8,836 nucleotides of DNA, from assembly GCA_964343975.1 (NCBI GenBank), contig CAYFLU010000142.1, forward strand, positions 1 through 8,836. The letters run 5' to 3'. Position numbers and translations under genes: made by a program. Numbering within the stretch: the stretch's first letter is position 1; each line of letters begins with the position of its first letter. Of the stretch, positions 6,892-8,836 are shown in pieces. This DNA is from SCUN01 sp964343975 (lineage in GTDB: Bacteria; Acidobacteriota; Vicinamibacteria; Vicinamibacterales; SCN-69-37). The notes beneath the pieces were generated by a model, which made no database searches, was not told where the DNA came from, and saw only the letters and a program-made list of their open reading frames with translations.

Positions 6892-7280
6892 TCGTGTGAG
6901 CCGAACAGCGACGCGAAGAACCCGCCGGAATACGCGCCCGCGCCGATGACGAGCGCGCCGACGAACGCCGCAAGCGGCGCGATCGTGCCGGCGACCACGA
7001 ACGGCATCGCCGCGAGCATCGCGACGATGCCGCCGGCGGTGACCCAGGCGGCGCGCGTCCAGCGCGCTCGCGGGCCGGCCTCGAGTGCGGCGATCGTGCC
7101 CGCGACGTTCTCCGCGAACACCACCACCATCACGCCGAGCGGCGCATTGAGGAACCAGGACGGTTCCTGCACGTGCGCGCCGCCGAGCACGCTCCATTGC
7201 CATCGGATGATCCAGTGCGCGACCACGAACGCGGCCGCGCCGTACGCTGCTGCTCGTCCATTCGCCATCGTCAGATCCAT
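6888..7280 (-). CDS. Small polytopic membrane protein of unknown function
   Basis: The product is 130 residues from ATG 7280, or 126 from ATG 7268. It holds about four hydrophobic segments: around AAAFVVAHWIIRWQW, then LGVMVVVFAENVAGTI, then AWVTAGGIVAMLAAMPFVVAG, then a Gly/Ala-rich FVGALVIGAGAYSGG. A short Arg-rich loop (GPRARWTR) separates the second and third and probably faces the cytoplasm. No family is recognised. The start overlaps the last ten bases of the upstream PLA2-like gene; the alternative ATG sits two bases after that gene's TGA. No strong Shine-Dalgarno is visible, so translation probably depends on ribosomes finishing the upstream gene. The tight coupling suggests the two products act together, as a membrane anchor, secretion partner or protective partner; this is inference. 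The minus-strand transcript ends at the hairpin overlapping its stop. Confidence 0.65.
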   Translation of the reverse strand: MDLTMANGRAAAYGAAAFVVAHWIIRWQWSVLGGAHVQEPSWFLNAPLGVMVVVFAENVAGTIAALEAGPRARWTRAAWVTAGGIVAMLAAMPFVVAGTIAPLAAFVGALVIGAGAYSGGFFASLFGSHD

Positions 7281-8425
7281 ACCGGGCCGCGGCCGCTGCC
7301 GCCGCCCGCGAAGCACCACACCACGTCCATGTTGCAGCGATCACAGTTCCAGCTGCTCCACACCCGCCACCACGACGCCGACGTGCAGCCGTACTTCGCG
7401 AAGCACGCGTCGTGGATATCGCAGCAGAAGCGGAAGCTGGTCCCGTCGAGCCAGTGTAGGTCATCGCAGCCCGGTTCGTCGGCCTTCGTATTCGGCGCAA
7501 AGTACTGGGTCACGCGGCCGAGGAGCGAGGGTTGGGCCGGTGCCGGCGCGGACACGAAGCGCCGCTCGTTGATGGCCGTCTTCCACTGGAACATCCCGAG
7601 TGCCTGCAGGTTCATCCAGGCCATGTCTGGCCGGAAGAGCCAGCCGCCGTAGCGGCCCTTGAGGTGCTCGTTCGTGATCTGACCGCGCGTCAGGCCGGGG
7701 ATGTCCCACGCGAGGATGCGTTCGAACGTGAAGTAGTTGAGGTGTCCGGCCACCGCGCCGTCGCGATAGAGCGTCGTGACGAGCACGTCGCCGCGCACGG
7801 GCTTGCCGTCGTAGAGCGCGCCATTCTTGGCCGGCACCTTTCGCGTGCTGGCGGAGAAGCCGTTGGTCCACGCCGTCTCGAGCGTCGAGACGGTCTCGAG
7901 CTCGTCGCCTTCCGGTTCGGCGCGTTCCGGCCGGATGTGCCCGTTGCGCCACTTGAGACCGGCGCCCGTCGCGACCTTGTCGCGATGGAAGAGATGGCTC
8001 TGCCGGTTCGCCCAGTCGAGCGTGATCTTCACATCCGGTTCGATCGCCGCCTGCAGCGCCTCTTCCGACGGCCGGAAGTACTGCACGACCGCGTTCGGGC
8101 CGTCCTTCTGGTCCACGCGGATGCGGTTCAGGTCCGCGCCGAATCCCGTGCGCAGGTTGGTGACGATCGTGCCGTCCACCGCGCGTTCGGCCACGGCCGT
8201 CGTGCCGTCGGTGAACACGGTCGTGACCTTGCGCGACTGGTTCTCGAGCGCGTAGTAGGTGGCGCCCTTCTGACCGGGCGTGGCCCCGGCGCGCTGGCCG
8301 CTCGGGACGATGCGCACGTCGTTCGGCAGCGCAGGGGGCGGCGTTTGCTGGGTGGTGGCTTTCACGCGCGGATAGGCGGTGAGTGCCAGGCAGAGCGTGG
8401 CAGTGAGGGTGATCCAGGTTCGCAT
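7271..8425 (-). CDS. Secreted Cys-rich protein with C-terminal phospholipase A2-like motif
   Basis: The product is 384 residues from ATG 8425, chosen because GGAGG lies five bases upstream and a Sec signal (MRTWITLTATLCLALTA, cut near residue 23) follows at once. Residues about 24-315 match nothing I recognise; they look beta-rich, with several Trp/Tyr positions, and lack Cys after the signal. The last 70 residues hold eight cysteines (320, 334, 335, 341, 347, 361, 364, 371) and the phrase CCDIHDACF. This has exactly the CCxxHDxC spacing of secreted phospholipase A2, where His is catalytic and the next Asp binds calcium; here they are H338 and D339. A later NCDRCNMDVVWCF resembles the CDxxxxxC helix of that family, though the usual Asp falls on Asn 365. 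A clear glycine-rich calcium loop is not seen. A disulfide-bonded, exported lipid-cleaving domain is the best reading; an inactive PLA2-like binding fold is the main alternative. It overlaps the downstream membrane-protein gene by ten bases. Confidence 0.7.
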   Translation of the reverse strand: MRTWITLTATLCLALTAYPRVKATTQQTPPPALPNDVRIVPSGQRAGATPGQKGATYYALENQSRKVTTVFTDGTTAVAERAVDGTIVTNLRTGFGADLNRIRVDQKDGPNAVVQYFRPSEEALQAAIEPDVKITLDWANRQSHLFHRDKVATGAGLKWRNGHIRPERAEPEGDELETVSTLETAWTNGFSASTRKVPAKNGALYDGKPVRGDVLVTTLYRDGAVAGHLNYFTFERILAWDIPGLTRGQITNEHLKGRYGGWLFRPDMAWMNLQALGMFQWKTAINERRFVSAPAPAQPSLLGRVTQYFAPNTKADEPGCDDLHWLDGTSFRFCCDIHDACFAKYGCTSASWWRVWSSWNCDRCNMDVVWCFAGGGSGRGPVWI

Positions 8426-8587
8426 GTGGTCCTCCGGCGCGAGGCGCGGCACGACATGCACCGCAGCGTCGCCGCGGCCCCTACTGCAAGCGGAACGCCG
8501 CCTGCGGGCGTCTGGATCGGTGTGTTTTGCGGACGCGACGGCGCTCGTGCCGGGTCCGTGCTGCCCCGGGCGGCCGCCGCGGGGTAG
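8426..8587. other. 162-base intergenic gap with no clear element
   Basis: This lies between the partial minus-strand gene and the PLA2-like gene. I see no good -10 box on the minus strand. A GGCGGCCGCC palindrome sits at 8569-8578, just after the upstream stop, but it has no loop and no T-run. Whether the PLA2-like gene has its own promoter or is read through from upstream cannot be told. Confidence 0.4.
8431..8435 (-). promoter_or_regulatory. Ribosome binding site of the PLA2-like gene
   Basis: GGAGG on the minus strand, five bases before ATG 8425. It rules against the upstream in-frame ATG at 8461, which would add 12 residues in front of a good signal peptide. Confidence 0.65.
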
Positions 8588-8836
8588 TCAGTGCCCGGCG
8601 GGCGGAGTTTTGATCAGTTTCTGCGCCAGCGCGCGCGTGTCGTCGAGCAGGCCCTGATATTCGATCGGCACGCGGCCTACCGGCGCGAGCAGTCGCAGCG
8701 CCTCGGCCGGCCGCCGTTCCACGATGCGTCGCCGCGCCACGACAATGCGCACGTCGACGTCGTCGCTGCCGAGCTCCAGGGCCTTCGTGATGAGCGCTTC
8801 TTCGGTGACGTCGTCAGAGGGCCCCGTGCCGGTGCG
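8588..8836 (-). CDS. C-terminal fragment of an unidentified, possibly TPR-like, protein
   Basis: An open frame enters from the right edge and ends at TGA (8590-8588), giving 82 residues. It is rich in Ala, Leu, Arg and Asp, with helix-turn-helix phrases such as EEALITKALELGSDDVDVR, IVVARRRIVERRPAEALRLL and LLDDTRALAQKLI. These look like the last one or two tetratricopeptide-type helical pairs of a longer protein. There is no stop in the frame up to the window edge, and codon use is strongly GC at the third position, like the neighbours. No catalytic motif or family is recognised. It runs in the same direction as the PLA2-like gene. Confidence 0.6.
   Translation of the reverse strand, partial: RTGTGPSDDVTEEALITKALELGSDDVDVRIVVARRRIVERRPAEALRLLAPVGRVPIEYQGLLDDTRALAQKLIKTPPAGH

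Noticed and set aside
8426..8461. Upstream ATG start for the PLA2-like gene
   Set aside because: It would add 12 residues before the signal peptide, and GGAGG is placed for ATG 8425.
8569..8578. GGCGGCCGCC palindrome
   Set aside because: It has no loop and no T-run, and such palindromes are expected by chance at this GC content, so it was not called as a terminator.
7532..8587. 351-residue plus-strand open frame
   Set aside because: It is antisense to the PLA2-like gene and has a low-complexity Arg/Val/Ala-rich composition without motifs.

Overview
The window is GC-rich, densely coding bacterial DNA. It probably comes from Acidobacteriota, perhaps a Vicinamibacteria-like soil lineage. The main clues are a VWFA-related protein of the type best known from Acidobacteria (gene 4), an exported S9-type peptidase with Gly-rich loops, a Tat-exported GH127-type glycosidase, GTG starts, and promoters that show only a -10 element. 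This lineage call is inference; no rRNA or marker gene is present. I saw no tRNA, CRISPR array, insertion sequence or phage gene.

Layout: (1) 1-1442, minus: N-terminal half of an exported S9-family (prolyl-oligopeptidase-like) peptidase; the catalytic domain lies outside the window. (2) 1443-1573: divergent promoter region. (3) 1574-4117, plus: Tat-exported beta-L-arabinofuranosidase-like enzyme (GH127/DUF1680) with an added Ig/PKD-like domain and a Pro-rich tail. (4) 4118-4227: two alternative GC hairpins, then a TATACT box placed for leaderless initiation. (5) 4228-5307 and 5304-6845, plus: a two-gene operon with a 4-base overlap, encoding an exported TPR-like protein and an exported VWFA-related protein whose metal-site motif is degenerate. 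(6) 6842-6891: a palindrome whose arms hold the stop codons of two convergent genes. (7) 8425-6888, minus: a secreted Cys-rich protein ending in a phospholipase A2-type CCxxHDxC motif, overlapping by 10 bases a small polytopic membrane protein. (8) 8588-8836, minus: the C-terminal 82 residues of a protein of unknown, possibly TPR-like, type.

Working together: nearly every product has an export signal or membrane segments, so the window is an envelope and secretion neighbourhood. The peptidase and glycosidase fit periplasmic or extracellular breakdown of peptides and of arabinose-containing plant glycans. The TPR/VWFA pair looks like an envelope protein-protein interaction module. The most notable candidate system is the overlapping pair at 6888-8425. 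It joins a secreted protein carrying a PLA2-like catalytic motif to a small membrane protein. This could be a phospholipase with a membrane partner, or a toxin-immunity-like pair; neither is shown by sequence alone.
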